The notes: generated by a model not told the origin, from the sequence alone. Positions 52,500-63,373 are shown, counted from the first letter of the stretch. The stretch: 64,000 bases of DNA from Notospermus geniculatus (GCA_002633025.1 NMRB01001905.1:62001-126000); one strand, 5' to 3'. Numbers and translations: made by a program.

Positions 52500-53145
52500 C
52501 ATGGTCTATGTCGGGCAACTTTTCAAGCATGATAAATAGAAGTTTGTCAAAAATTAAAAACTGGTTATTTGAACTCCTACAGCCCATGAATAAAAAGTGT
52601 TATATCCTTATTGGAATTGGAATTTGAAAGGCCAGAGTCTCTTCAAAACATTGGCACGCTAAATCAATCACACAAGTACAAACTTGCTAAGTAGGAAATC
52701 CATTCCTATATCCATCTGACTTTTGAATATTTGTTTCCTCACCTCGACAATATCAATAGCAAAGATACTTTTATTGATTCTTGGTCTTGTGGAGTCGTCA
52801 AAATCAATAATATCCATCCTTGTCAATTTCTGAATAAAATTGGGGTTGTTCCCCCTGGGGCGGTGGAGGATTCCATGTGTTTCGTTCACATTTGTCTCTA
52901 GGTCAGTAAGTGGCTACATTGGTTGACTAGGGGCAAAGGATTACCACACAGACAGTGTGGAACCAACTTTTAATTCCTGTTGACCCTTTATCTGCTAAGC
53001 TATTGGTTATTTCATCAAAACTAAGGCTAAAAAGAGGGAACCCAGAAAAGGTGCTATCCAGGAACCCAACAGGTATTGGCTAGCAGTTTGTCATAAGACT
53101 ACAGTGTGGTCAGAGGGTAGAGCAATATGTCCACAACTCTTGGCT
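52500..53145. other. No recognisable feature
   Basis: Short frames only. Confidence 0.4.
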
Positions 53146-53149
53146 TGGT

Positions 53150-53384
53150 ATAGTCTGGCAACATTTTACTTTGACCCAATGGAATGCGGAAGTTAGGAAA
53201 TTGATAGTTGGATTTTGCATGGAGTTTTTATCACACGCGGTTCTTGAATAACCGGTGCACGGCACGAACAATCGGAGAACGACCACAAAATGGTCGACAG
53301 GCATGATTAAAAACCCCAGAGCTCTGCCACATTTCATGACTTCCGCATTCCATCGGGTCGTAGTTCGATGTTGCCAGACTTTAG
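53150..53384. mobile_element. TAGTCTGGCAACAT MITE
   Basis: TAGTCTGGCAACAT, then CCCAATGGAATGCGGAAGT, at the left are inverted at the right (ACTTCCGCATTCCATCGGG, ATGTTGCCAGACT). The interior has CCGGTGCACGG. 235 bp. Confidence 0.83.
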
Positions 53385-53389
53385 TTGGA

Positions 53390-54130
53390 AAGTGCTGAGT
53401 GAGCTGAGCTCTCTAATGAGTTCTATGTATTGGGCTTTTGATACTTTCAAGCCCCTTTGCTGGTATTTTCAAATTTGACAAGACGTAGGCTACCCTCACA
53501 GTGACAGAGTTGAAGGGTTACGACAAGGTGCAAACAAAGGCCTTCGTGGGAAAAATCAGGGTCCGAGACACCTGACTGATCTCGACAGAAAGGGTTCTGG
53601 CCGATGGCGAAAGGTGAAGCTGATATGACTGACATCAGCGCAAAGGTCAGGACTCAAGGCAATGCTCCGAGGCCAGAGAGAGAAAGGTTTGAGGCAAGAG
53701 AATAATGACAGAACAATGTCAAGGTCAAATTAAAAAGGTCAAGGACATCAATATCAGCCAATGTATAAAGACCTATCATGTAAAGGTCAAAGCTTGAGAC
53801 CGGGAGGTGCCATTTCATTGTGTTCGTCGCTTTGTGAACGATGTGTTGACTTCACTTTCACACTTCATTTAGTGACAGCATTGAAAATCTCGAGAAAAAT
53901 CAATAGACTCATGTGTCATTTGGTACCTCATGGGATAAAGTGAAGATTATCCCTGCTAATGGTGTCAAATAGCCAATACTTTCATACAAAACCTAGGTTT
54001 ACTGCCTTACCTGGGAGAATTGCTAGCAGAGAATTTCAGATACCAAGGTATCATTAAAATTTTGACTACTTAAGAACAATAAATCGTAAGACAGCTAGTT
54101 AAATTGGGAAATATCTGAAATAGGTATGAT
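53390..54130. other. No recognisable feature
   Basis: CAAGGTCAA/AAAGGTCAA words recur loosely at 53500-53800. No convincing frame. Confidence 0.4.
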
Positions 54131-54138
54131 TAGCACAT

Positions 54139-54370
54139 GGTGAGCCTATGTCATACCATGTTGTCTTGTCCCTGTGTGATAACGCATTGTCATCTTGTCC
54201 CTGTTGTGTATTGTGCACCTCTGGTGAGCCTATGTGATACCGTGTTGTTGTCTGGGCCCTATTTGTTTGCCTCACCTGGTGAGCCTATGTGATACTGCAT
54301 CCTCATGTGGTCCCTATTGTGTTTTGCACATCTGTGGTGAGCCTATACAATACCGTGTTGTCATTGTGAA
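54139..54370 (+). repeat. Roughly 57-bp tandem repeat, GGTGAGCCTATGTGATACC units
   Basis: GGTGAGCCTATG starts units at 54139, 54223 and 54278, and a variant at 54336. Each has a GTGTTGTC and TCCCTATTGTG part. The first interval is longer because it contains a second partial copy. The unit resembles the start of the GAGCTCTTACGGTG sequence at 58238. Confidence 0.82.
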
Positions 54371-54379
54371 CAGGGTGGC

Positions 54380-55225
54380 ATGTTTCTTAACCGCTTGACT
54401 TAAAACCTTGCAAAAATCGCAAAAACGGCCTGGAGGCCCAGATGTTTTGCAAATGGTTGTACGCTCCAGCCTTTTGGGACACTTTGCGAAGATCTTGGCA
54501 ATATATCCTGGAGGCTGCTTGCTGGAATCAAGAAATTTCTGATGGTAGGTATACTTGTTGATATGTTCTCGTCAATTTAAAATATTTGTTTATTTTCACC
54601 CATTCATGACAATGATTGTAATCCCAAAGGCAAATGTTGACTCAGTACTTTTGGGTTGGAAATAAATTTGATTGCTCATCTTCCATACCAATTCCTACTT
54701 TTACATCAGTCAGATGGATCTGCAAAAAGTACCGGCATTCAGAACAATGCTTGTGATCTTTTCTACTTCATCAAATAATGCACACAAAGAGCGAACTTAA
54801 TAATACGTGGATTTAGTCAGGAGCACAATGATATGACAGAGCATCCTCTCACCGGATCAGAGTTGATATCATAATGCACATACATGTGTACAGATGATAT
54901 ATCTATTGTTTACTTAGGGGCCATTATCACATTAAGTGAGGGACGCGCTGGGTAATGTTCTATATTGTCACAACGTTCAAGGATTTTGTTCGATATTGCT
55001 GTGACTTTTGTGAAAATCACGATTTCGTTGAAGTGCCTGAAATGTAATGTGAAGTTGCTTGTGGTGACGATTTCCTCAACTTACAACGGTGAATCTTATG
55101 CTGGTGTCATGTCGCACCTACGATTGCCTGCGCCATGGCGGAAAAGACGGCATCAGGTGACGATGTCATGATCAGGTCGCATTAAGTGAAAATATGTGTG
55201 CTCGATCATCGTATAATCCCTGCAG
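54380..55225. other. No recognisable feature
   Basis: CACATTAAGTGAGGGACG (54929) and CGCATTAAGTGAAAATAT (55177) are a short direct repeat of unclear meaning. Confidence 0.4.
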
Positions 55226-55230
55226 CCGTA

Positions 55231-55367
55231 TGCAGGGATTCGTAACTCGAGTCAGGTCGATGCACGTCCGGTGTGCGCTCATCGTGGAACAGGTGTCATC
55301 TACACGAAGGATCCATAACTTGAATCACGTCGACGCATGTCCGCATCATGATTCATCGTGGCACAGA
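55231..55367 (+). repeat. Diverged 74-bp direct duplication
   Basis: TTCGTAACTCGAGTCAGGTC, GATGCACGTCCG, TCATCGTGGAACAG recur as TCCATAACTTGAATCACGTC, GACGCATGTCCG, TCATCGTGGCACAG. Confidence 0.7.
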
Positions 55368-55374
55368 ATTTGAA

Positions 55375-56015
55375 CATTATCAATTCTTGTGATTCATGAT
55401 CATTGTGATCGGCGACTGATGCCGATCGTCGCAGGTGAGACGCAACTGCAATCATGTCACACCATGTTGGCGACTGATTGCTTCCATGAGTCGTGGCTCA
55501 GACGAAAAGTGATCTGGAAAAATCAGTTGTCGCCTGTCCTGTGCCGTTGCTAGGCCACAACAATAGGGTTAATATCAGTTTCAACAGAAAATAACCAGCT
55601 ACGAAATCACCTGGTTAAAATCTCCTAAAAAATTTAATACGGTAAAAACACGTCGGGAGACACGGCAGAGAATTGGTTTATCCATGTCTGAACTGTTCTC
55701 AGGTAAAAATCCACCGTGAAATGTGCAAGAGGAGGAGGACATCTTCTGGGAGTCTTCAATCTTTCAGGAAGGATAGAATATTACAAACATGATCCCATTG
55801 GGTGTCGTTTCCTGTCAACACGGGTACGCCAAAATGGATCGGTGCAGCGATCGTTTTCAGCTGCAGGTTTATCATTTTTCGTCTTCATGTGGTGATTGTA
55901 GGGAGAGCAACAGTTTTTAGGTCTGGAAATCAACAAACAGCCTCTACAATCACATAGGAATGAGTTTTAAAGCAAAAAATGAATGTGTTGAAATCCTCAT
56001 AATTACAAAATAAAG
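55375..56015. other. No recognisable feature
   Basis: GATCGGCGACTGATGCCGATC at about 55408-55428 is a short hairpin. Nothing else. Confidence 0.4.
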
Positions 56016-56021
56016 ATATTG

Positions 56022-56395
56022 TATTGGATTTTTCCATCAGGGCTGAAGCTAACGCATAATTGGTCCTGTAAGTATGGAAGAGGTCATCTCAAGTTACGCC
56101 TTTTCCTCACTTGGATGAGGTCTTTTACTTGCCCTTGCAAGGGTATGGGGGATTTGGCCTAGGTGTGCTGATCCTGAGTGCTGGCGATTTTGCCTAATGC
56201 GAGGGTCCGTGGGTTCGAATCCAGTAGGAAGCTATGTCTTTCACCTTTGAAACCCGTTACTATTTCATGTTCTTGCAAGGGCAGAAGGTACAAAGCAACA
56301 CAGCTGAGTGTCCCATATGTGAAAAACCAGGGATGATTCATCCTTCTAGCCAAGGTTGGATTTGAACCCAGGACCTGCTACCTTGCTATTATGCC
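56022..56395 (-). mobile_element. tRNA-derived SINE with internal insertion
   Basis: On the minus strand: perfect-length head with B box GGGTTCAAATCC (56368-56357), body start TTTGTACCTTCTGCCCTTGC, an inserted segment (about 56156-56275) that has its own plus-strand B box GGGTTCGAATCC (56211-56222), then the rest of the body CCTTGCAAGGGCAAGTAAAA and the tail hairpin and A-rich tail ATGGAAAAATCCAATACAAT. Confidence 0.78.
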
Positions 56396-56634
56396 CCCAT
56401 CACACTGAGCTAGTCTTCGGTACGTTCTTGAAAATGTTGCCGAATGGGCTCAAACTGTGTGCGAACGGAGTGGACGTAGGGGCAACGTTCTACGAACTTC
56501 ATGGACAGGAAGGGTGCTCCAGCACTTCGAGACATTATTTGGCCAACATTACAGGTTCTAGCCCGTTTTACGATTTTTTAGGATGGGGCAGGACGTTTTG
56601 GGAATTACTTCAGTGTGACAGTACCTTAAGGGAA
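56389..56634. mobile_element. Possible MITE, CACACTGA ends
   Basis: ATCACACTGA near the left and TCAGTGTGACAGTACCTTA at the right invert. GTTGCC.. and GGCAACGTTC-type inner words partly pair. The left end is not well defined. Confidence 0.4.
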
Positions 56635-56639
56635 CGTAA

Positions 56640-56790
56640 TAACCATTAAGCGTGTACCTTGTACTCTGCGAAGACAAGTAATGACCCTGTCCATCTGAGG
56701 AACATATCGAGAGATGGCCTCTCCCACACTTACCAGGGCGAATAATGCTTTGGCTTCGGCCCTGATGGAAAAATCCAGTGCAATACAATC
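56640..56790 (+). mobile_element. SINE, head lost
   Basis: CCTTGTACTCTGCGAAGACA, AGTAATGACCCTGTCCATC, GAGGAACATATCGAGAGATG, tail hairpin CAGGGCG/GGCCCTG and tail GATGGAAAAATCCAGTGCAA. Starts in the body. Confidence 0.87.
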
Positions 56791-57074
56791 GACATACCTC
56801 ATGTCATTTCGTGACATAGGAGAGGCAGTAGACAGAAAAAAAAGGTTACATCCTTCCAGTTCATGGTTGTTTTTTCTCTTGATCCAACCACAGTAACGTG
56901 TTGCACCTGCCGTCTGCGGTGGCTGGGTAAACATTATCAGTTGAAATCCAATGTGATGGTTACTCATGGATTTTGTGTCCTTCAAATTTCCCTGGAGCAT
57001 GAGCTGTTTTATTATACCCCCGCCAACGAGTTGGTGGGGGTATACTGTTTTCAACTCGTCCGTGTGTGCGTGTG

Positions 57075-57139
57075 TTCGTGCGTTCGTTCGTGCGTTCGTT
57101 CGTTCGTTCGTTCGTTCGTTCGTTCGTTCGTTCGTTCGT
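57075..57139 (+). repeat. (TTCG)n microsatellite
   Basis: About 14 TTCG units with TGCG interruptions. It lies between the left hairpin and the 145-bp array. Short Arg/Val/Ser-rich frames here are artefacts. Confidence 0.95.
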
Positions 57140-57160
57140 GCGTGTGTGCGTTCACCTTTC

Positions 57161-58225
57161 GGTTTCCGCTCATTTAAGGGAGAACGACTGGAGGGATTGC
57201 TTTCGTTTCACCGTGGTACATTCATATTGACCATAGGAAGGTTCCTTTCGAAAATCGGACTCGTAGCGCATCCAATATGGCCGCCGTGGCTGCCGTCTTG
57301 ATTTCGGTTTCCGCTCATTTAAGGGAGAACGACTGCAGGGATTGCTTTCGTTTTAACGTGGTACATTCATATTGACCATAGGAAGGTTCCTTTCGAAAAT
57401 CGGACTCGTAGCGCATCCAATATGGCCGCCGTGGCTGCCGTCTTGATTTCGGTTTCCGCTCATTTAAGGGAGAACGACTGCAGGGATTGCTTTCGTTTTA
57501 ACGTGGTAGATTCCTATTGACCATAGGAAGGTTCCTTTCGAAAATCGGACTCGTAGCGCATCCAATATGGCCGCCATGGCTGCCGTCTTGATTTCGGTTT
57601 CCGCTCATTTAAGGGAGAACGACTGCAGGGATTGCTTTCATTTTAACGTGGTAGATTCCTATTGACCATAGGAAGGTTCCTTTCGAAAATCGGACTCGTA
57701 GCGCATCCAATATGGCCGCCATGGCTGCCGTCTTGATTTCGGTTTCCGCTCATTTAAGGGAGAACGACTGCAGGGATTGCTTTCATTTTAACATGGTAGA
57801 TTCCTATTGACCATAGGAAGGTTCCTTTCGAAAATTGGACTCGTAGCGCATCCAATATGGCCGCCATGGATGCCGTCTTGATTTCAGTTTCCGCTCATTT
57901 AAGGGAGAACGACTGCAGGGATTGCTTTCATTTTAACATGGTAGATTCCTATTGACCATAGGAAGGTTCCTTTCGAAAATCGGACTCATAGCGCATCCAT
58001 AATATGGCCGCCATGGCTGCCGTGTGGATTTCGGTTTCCGCTCATTTAAGAGAGAACGACTGCAGGGATTACTTTCGTTTTAACATGGTAGATTCCTATT
58101 GACCATAGGAAGGTTCCTTTAGAAAATCAGACTCCTAGCGCATCCAATATGGCCGCCTTGGCTGCCGTCTTGATTTCGGTTTCCGCTCAATTTAGGCAAA
58201 ACGACTGTAGGGATTGCTTTCATTA
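57161..58225 (+). repeat. 145-bp tandem array, seven units plus a partial eighth
   Basis: Units begin GGTTTCCGCTCATTTAAGGG at 57161, 57306, 57451, 57596, 57741, 57886 (AGTTTCC), 58033 and 58178 (partial). The period is 145 bp except one of 147. Each has GGGATTGCTTTC, TATTGACCATAGGAAGGTTC and CGCATCCAATATGGCCGCC. Variants are graded: unit 1 has GACTGGAGGG and CACCGTGG; units 1-2 TACATTCATATT; units 3-7 TAGATTCCTATT; units 3-6 GCCGCCATGG. This points to stepwise local copying. Confidence 0.96.
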
Positions 58226-58244
58226 GCTCACCTGTGGTGAGCTC
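58226..58244. repeat. AGCTCACC/GGTGAGCT hairpin
   Basis: AGCTCACCTGTGGTGAGCT folds as eight pairs with a three-base loop at the junction between the 145-bp array and unique sequence. It is followed by CTTACGGTGTACCA. A related GGTGAGCCTATGTGATACC unit is repeated at 54139. Could be the edge of a second inserted element. Confidence 0.6.
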
Positions 58245-58778
58245 TTACGGTGTACCATTTTCTGTCATTGATCTCCACACACGTTCTTCAAGTGAAGGTC
58301 TTCTCTATAGCCATACATTTACCAACAACCAAAATCAAAATTGCCACACTGCCAGTACAACAACCATATTTCAGAGGTCCAGCTGGACCAAAAATAAGTG
58401 CAGCCAAAACAGGGTCTCGATCAACTGCTGATGGAGTACAACACTCCAAATGACAGATATTCTTGGTCAAAAATAGGAAAAATAGTAGCCTGGCAGTGGC
58501 TGTATAAAAGGAGCCAACAGAATTTTATTTTACCCATTGGTGAAAGTGGAGCCCTATATTTTTGCAAGGAACCTTTGTGTTACTAAAAACCACTCCCTGT
58601 GCTCATTCGCCCTTAAATGACATTTCCCCAAAAATTCTCCTGCCCATTTCATTATCACCTGCCATCAATAACAAGTTTTCACCTGAGCCACGAGGACCGT
58701 TATGGCGCCACAGCGGGGGTATAGTTAGTGATTGCTCGCAATCACTGTATGTCTAGTTACGTTTGAGACAAAGGTTGG

Positions 58779-58935
58779 TAAAGGCCTGAACCCACTGTCG
58801 CGTTTTGCCGCCACGGTTTCATCACTGCCCGACAAATCCTTTGTTATTTTCTCGGTCCGCTGCCTTTTAACAAAGCATTTTCTGCCGGTGCGTTTTCCCG
58901 TTGCGTGAAAACGCGTCAGTGGGTTCGGGCCTTTA
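58779..58935. mobile_element. TAAAGGCCTGAACCCACTG MITE
   Basis: TAAAGGCCTGAACCCACTG and CGCGTTTT at the left are inverted at the right with few changes. The interior AACAAAG/CTTTGTT and GCCGGTGCG words also pair. 157 bp, TA at both ends. 22 bp after the Helitron-like end. Confidence 0.87.
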
Positions 58936-59077
58936 GAGTGTCAGAGGTGGGAAGGGATTAATTTCTTTTCCTGGGCTCTTGCTCATGTTCCTTATGTCTT
59001 ACCTGTGTGATAGAGATTTAGCCTTCAACTGCTTAGGTCTTCGTGATCTTAACAGGTCTAAACTAAAATTTAACAAC

Positions 59078-59340
59078 AGTTTGTTTGTTTGTGTGTGGGT
59101 GTGTTCACGATTTTCTCCGAGACTGACGAACAGATCGCCGCCAAACTTGTTATGCACATGCAGACGGACCTGGGAAGTCTCCTTACGAAGCCCGAATTTT
59201 GATATGACTTACAGTTTTCGAAATATCAAGATATTAACGGAAACAACAATGCTGTTTAGGCCTTCTGACTTCACGGGATTGCCGGCGCGTCATCCGTGAC
59301 GTCGGCAACGACATGTGACGGTCGAACGGGTATGATGTCA
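59078..59340 (+). mobile_element. Possible relic of a second Helitron-like element
   Basis: TTGTTTGTTTGTGTGTGGGTG then TTCACGATTTTCTCCGAGAC, TGACGAACAGATCGCCGCCA and AACTTG has the same plan (microsatellite, then TTCTCC/TTCCGC-type start) as 57060-57200. No terminal hairpin was found, so this is tentative. Confidence 0.35.
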
Positions 59341-59344
59341 TTAC

Positions 59345-60175
59345 ATCCCCATTTGACAGGATGCGTGCATCTCGCATGAATTTAGCAGTTCCACCACTGA
59401 CAGGGTAATTTTAGTCACCAAAACTTTATAAGGTTCCCCGGTTTTTTGCTTGATCCTGGGGAAGTAGAGCATATATACGTGTATTATCGACTTTATATTT
59501 TTTAAAAAACAGACATTGGTCATGTGACATGTATGTTATGAATGGACATCAATCGGTCATTGTAATTTGATAAAAATCCAGGTTTCTGCATGGTCAGTGT
59601 GCTATTCTTGAAGAGGCGTAATCAGCCCGCAGCGTAGATTTTTCTTATGTTTACTATTGACAATCTGAAACCATTAATATGTTGGTTACCAGGCACATCG
59701 ATTGGATGATATAACTTATAATAGGCCCTTATGAACATTGAGCAATGACTGCAAGGCTTAGACGATATTTTAACACATCATAGGCCATGTTGAACACAAA
59801 ATATGGCTACACGACTTGATCCACTATGATCCATGAAACACACTATCAGCATAAGTGTAGAAAAACTCGATGACATTTTATATAAAAATGATTTTTATCT
59901 CCTACACTTATATTTCAGTCTGGTGATTTGGATTTCCTGGGGGCATGGCTCATCAAAGGTCTTTCGATTTGTTGCTTGTCCAAATGCAGAAAAATTCCAG
60001 TGGTTACACATATATACAATACTGTCTTCTTTTCTGCTGCTTAGTGCCAATTTTACATCACGCTTTCCATTGGACGAGAGCAAATTTTTCTCGTCCACTC
60101 ACCTACCATTGCCATCTATCATGCAGACCATCTACAAAACCACAGCCAATCAGCTAGCGTTGTGCCTTCTCCACA
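59345..60175. other. No recognisable feature
   Basis: It contains most of the longest frame in the window (171 codons, plus, 59833-60348), which ends in SINE sequence and has no recognisable domain. Confidence 0.45.
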
Positions 60176-60177
60176 TT

Positions 60178-60290
60178 CTGACCAGTGCAAGTAAAAGACC
60201 CCATCTGAGTGAGGAACATTTTGAGGTGGCCTCCTTCATAATTACCAGGGCCAATAATGCTATGGCTTCAGCCCTGACGGAAAATCAAAC
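60178..60290 (+). mobile_element. SINE 3' fragment
   Basis: GCAAGTAAAAGACCCCATC, GAGTGAGGAACATTTTGAGG, CCAGGGCCAATAATGCTATG and CAGCCCTGACGGAAAATC. The hairpin is CAGGGC/GCCCTG. Confidence 0.85.
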
Positions 60291-60291
60291 A

Positions 60292-60735
60292 CAAGCAAAT
60301 TGTGAAAGGGTTAATAAGCAACTATATAGAAGGTCAAATGTGTCATGAAAGTGGATGATGAAAGCGGCATTGCTTATATCTTTGTCAATGAAATGTCTTC
60401 TTGTCCAACACAAACGACTACAAACGTTCCTGTAACTGGCATGTTGCTTTCAACATGCATTGAGGAGCACAAAGGTTGTAAGTAACTCAGGCTTTGAAAC
60501 ACACAGAATCTTGGAAGTTGCACGCAATGACGTGCATTGATTGTGATGAAAGGGGATACGATATCTTGTAAAATGGATTTGATTGCATGTGTTATGTCAA
60601 GAAAGAAGACAAGTGACACAGAAAATGGTGAATGAAATGGAATAATCAGGGAACTACTGAGCTGATTGATTTATTGAATTTGTAAAAATGACCAAAGTTT
60701 CCCCACAAGAATTCAATATGACCTTCCTATTTCTA
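60292..60735. other. No recognisable feature
   Basis: Unique-looking sequence. Confidence 0.4.
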
Positions 60736-60739
60736 CTGT

Positions 60740-60850
60740 TGTAGACCACCACCGAGAATCGAATCTGGATCTCCCACATGCAAGGCAGGCGTTTTTGAAT
60801 CGCGGGCCAAAAGTGTGACGTTCGGCTTGTGGGCCTAACACCTCTTAAAT
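60740..60850 (-). mobile_element. tRNA-Ala-like SINE head
   Basis: On the minus strand CGCCTGCCTTGCATGTGGGA, GATCCAGATTCGATTCTCGG. The second part is a B box with one change. The downstream TTAGGCCCACAAGCCGAACG block matches the flank of the head at 19745. Confidence 0.68.
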
Positions 60851-61033
60851 TGACCACACTACCACTACATGTACTGCTAGGTGCTGTGAGGGGTTGTACC
60901 TTTTTTCGATGTCTCGTCCATGCTACACTGCATCAAAGACATCTTGATACCACATCAACAGTCTATTTTGGACAAGTTCGGGCACAAAAATGCTTGCTGT
61001 GCCGCCCTGTCTTGTAGAGTTGTGCAGGTTCCC

Positions 61034-61305
61034 AAGGGGCACATCCAGGATTCTGGTAAAGGGATAAAAGGCCACCGGTCGACTGATGAAGGTGAGCGCC
61101 GTAGTCGTTAAGCCACGGTGGGGTCTGGGGCTCTCCTCCAGAAAGATTTGAAATCTATAGAAGGCCATTGGTATGATTTCCCAGCATCTGAGGGACAAAT
61201 TACAAGGCAATTCTGTGGCACTTTGAAAAGGGGCAATTTTTCTAAGGCTGGTCACTGAAAAATAGGGGAGGCAGGAGCCAGGTGTGCCCCCTGGATCTCC
61301 ACCTG
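61034..61305. mobile_element. CAGGGG-type MITE, disrupted
   Basis: The left end AAGGGGCACATCCAGGATTC resembles 41544. The right end CCCCCTGGATCTCCACCTG is typical. The length (272 bp) and the middle (CATCTGAGGGACAAATTACA) do not fit the short family, and the flanks GTTCC and TTATC do not match, so it is rearranged or two half-copies. Confidence 0.6.
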
Positions 61306-61478
61306 TTATCCATACCATCTTTTTGGCGAGGGATGAACTCATCTGATACACAGTTATTCATGCACTTTACTTGGCACACCTCCTCTTCAATCAGGATCCA
61401 CCCCAAAGCAGAGCCTGCACCACAATCCCAATCCATCCATTCCAGTTTTTCGACTTCTTGCTTTGAAATGTCGACATT
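61306..61478 (-). CDS. Candidate coding exon fragment, unknown protein
   Basis: An open minus-strand stretch of about 57 codons with protein-like composition: acidic, with three Trp and four Cys, including the blocks EVEKLEWMDWDCGAGSALGW and EEEVCQVKCMNNC. The frame runs straight into the MITE at 61305, so any exon is cut or read through there. The opposite strand is also open over the same bases, which weakens the case. I do not recognise the family. Confidence 0.22.
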
Positions 61479-61479
61479 A

Positions 61480-61775
61480 AAGAGTAAACCCAACGCAGTG
61501 TTAATTAATATCATCAAACAATGTGACACTTTCCTCTAATTAAAATCTCACCTCAGAAGACTGAACACCTGATTATACTCTTCAGGGATCTGCTCGTAAG
61601 ATTTCAAAGCTAAACGTATACATTTTTAATCTATGAAATTAGCACGTTCCAGAAGATGGGAAGTTGGCGTCACGTCACAATTTCAAGAATTCTCGAACTC
61701 AGTGACGGAGTATTTGTGGTGGAGTCGCATCTGATAATGTGAAATATAAAGAATGATATAACAAGAATGATATAG
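61480..61775. other. No recognisable feature
   Basis: AT-rich; TCAAGAATTCTCGAACTC at 61681-61698 resembles the outer edge of the next inverted repeat. Confidence 0.4.
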
Positions 61776-61782
61776 ACGATTC

Positions 61783-62010
61783 TCGAATTCGCAGATCTGC
61801 GCACTTCCACCGAAATCTCAACCAGAACCTCGATCTGAAACCAGCTGACGTGACGCAATTCATGATTCAGCAATGGTCGAGTCTGACGCAACATCTTCAA
61901 TGTCCCTGTCGTGGGGTTGTCTGCATCACGACATTCAGTTTCAGACCGAGGCTGTGGTTGAGATTTCAGCAGAAGTGCGCAGATCTTTGTCGTTCACGTC
62001 AATTTGAGAA
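61783..62010. mobile_element. Inverted-repeat element, roughly 75-bp arms
   Basis: The left arm AGATCTGCGCACTTCCACCG, AAATCTCAACCAGAACCTCG, ATCTGAAACC (61787-61837) is inverted at 61939-61998 (GGTCTGAAACTG, AAATCTCAACCACAGCCTCG sense on the minus strand). The loop holds GACGCAACATC. A MITE-like foldback. Confidence 0.82.
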
Positions 62011-62014
62011 CGGT

Positions 62015-62400
62015 CCATACATCTTGCATCTTGATGCCGCTATTTTTTACAAAATCTCAATGTACTCTGGTTACCAGAAAACCACCGGATAAGATTTTCT
62101 GGTGAATGCTTTGAAATTTTATCAGAGATACCGATAACCATAGTATGGTACAGTACATGGATCACAGTAATTGGCAGAAAACTTGGTTGCCATTTTTCCC
62201 AGTAATAATGAGCGATGAGTAACACACAAAATGTTCCTTGGCATCACCCCAATGCTTTGAAGTCCTGTTTTCTCCTCAGGGAACTCGTTTCACGTTGGCA
62301 GGGTTAAAGGACTGTCTTCTCCTCCAACACCTCTGCACTGTTCTTCAGAGGCAGGAGGGGATACTGAAACAACTCCAATTACTAAAATTCTCTTTCTAAA
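62015..62400. other. No recognisable feature
   Basis: Unique-looking sequence. Confidence 0.4.
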
Positions 62401-62407
62401 GGACTCT

Positions 62408-62542
62408 GGGGCCATATTCACGAAGCCTTTGCAACTTTGCCTGCACGCAAGTCTATTGTTTGGCTGCACATGCCCTGTCCACTGACTGCCTTACAATAGA
62501 TTTGCGTGCACGCAAAGTTGCAAAGGCGTCATGAATGTGGCC
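62408..62542. mobile_element. GGGCCATATTCACGAAG MITE
   Basis: GGGGCCATATTCACGAAGCC and TTTGCAACTTTGC at the left are inverted at the right (GCAAAGTTGCAAAGGCGTC, ATGAATGTGGCC). Inner CGCAAGTCTATTGT/ACAATAGATTTGCG also pairs. 135 bp. Confidence 0.87.
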
Positions 62543-62544
62543 AC

Positions 62545-63075
62545 TGGCTTAAATCAGAGCTTGGGTGACCATTACATTCAAAAAAATAAAATTTAAGCAA
62601 CTGCAGTAATGAATTTAAGACACAGTTCTGCAGGTTCCACATTTCGCAATTGTTGCCAATTACTGATTATCTATCTCTGCTACTACCCTCCCCCAGTCCA
62701 CACACACAGGCACACACATAGACCAAATTTTCTTTACAAGATCGGCTGCGTGTTCTCACACTTATTTATACTTTCTGCATCCTGCTGATGTTGCAATCTT
62801 CGTAACTTCCCTTTGTTTTCAATCTTTTGTCAGCCACACCTTACGATTCCATGTTGCTAGAAAGATATACAATTATTTCTATAAACTGATACAAAATTAA
62901 TGTCTGTGTTAACTAGAAGTTATTGGTTTATAGTCGATCTTCAGCTCCATGTCATCAGAAATGTATTGATTTTCAGGAGTTTCTATATTATTCTATTTTG
63001 ATGTCAACCCTTTTTGATTTGAAATAACATTATGTTACCTACAGTTGCTTTTTGTACTGTAAATGGAAGGGGGGG
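62545..63075. other. No recognisable feature
   Basis: AT-rich, no convincing frame. Confidence 0.4.
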
Positions 63076-63079
63076 GGTG

Positions 63080-63373
63080 CAGGCCCGTAGCTAGCATAGG
63101 GACAGGGGGGGCAAATGCCCCCCCCCCCAGACCAGTTGTTCAAAAAAAAATTTTTTTCAGCAAAATCAAATGGGATAAAAGATCAGTATTGTTCGTGTCT
63201 CAGAACGCAGGAAATTGACCTCAAATTGCATCTCAGAGCTTCTAATTTTCAAAATTTTTCTGGGGGAGGCCCCCAGACCCCCCGCAAAACAGACCCCTTC
63301 CCCGCTGCCCAAATTCATAGAGCTCATCTGCTTAAAATGCCCCCCTACCGAAAAAAAGCTAGCTACGGCCCTG
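63080..63373. mobile_element. CAGGSCCGTAGCTAGC MITE with 5-bp duplication
   Basis: It starts CAGGCCCGTAGCTAGC and ends GCTAGCTACGGCCCTG (one mismatch). Flanks are GGGTG (63075-63079 and 63374-63378). The interior has GGGGGGGCAAATGCCCCCCC, poly-A and CTGGGGGAGGCCCCCAGACC palindromes. Confidence 0.88.

Larger units (their letters stand above)
57013..58756 (+). mobile_element. Helitron/Helentron-like non-autonomous element
   Basis: The left end is TATACCCCCGCC, forming a hairpin (57013-57044, TATACCCCCGCCAAC/GTTGGTGGGGGTATA, one mismatch). Then come a TTCG microsatellite, a 145-bp tandem array, about 440 bp of unique sequence, GCGGGGGTATA (58713-58723, complementary to the left end), the hairpin AGTGATTGCTCGCAATCACT (58727-58746), six bases, CTAG (58753-58756) and TT. 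Unequal inverted ends plus a subterminal 3' hairpin fit Helentron-type elements; a tandem core behind a microsatellite recalls the pearl/CvA-type elements of bivalves. No Rep/helicase frame. The exact 5' end is inferred. Confidence 0.75.

Noticed and set aside
56863-57301. Arg/Val/Ser-rich frames of 104-111 codons
   Set aside because: They come from the TTCG microsatellite and the first 145-bp unit.
59833-60348. 171-codon plus-strand frame, the longest in the window
   Set aside because: Its last third is SINE sequence (60178-60290) and the rest is low-complexity hydrophobic residues from AT-rich DNA with no domain.
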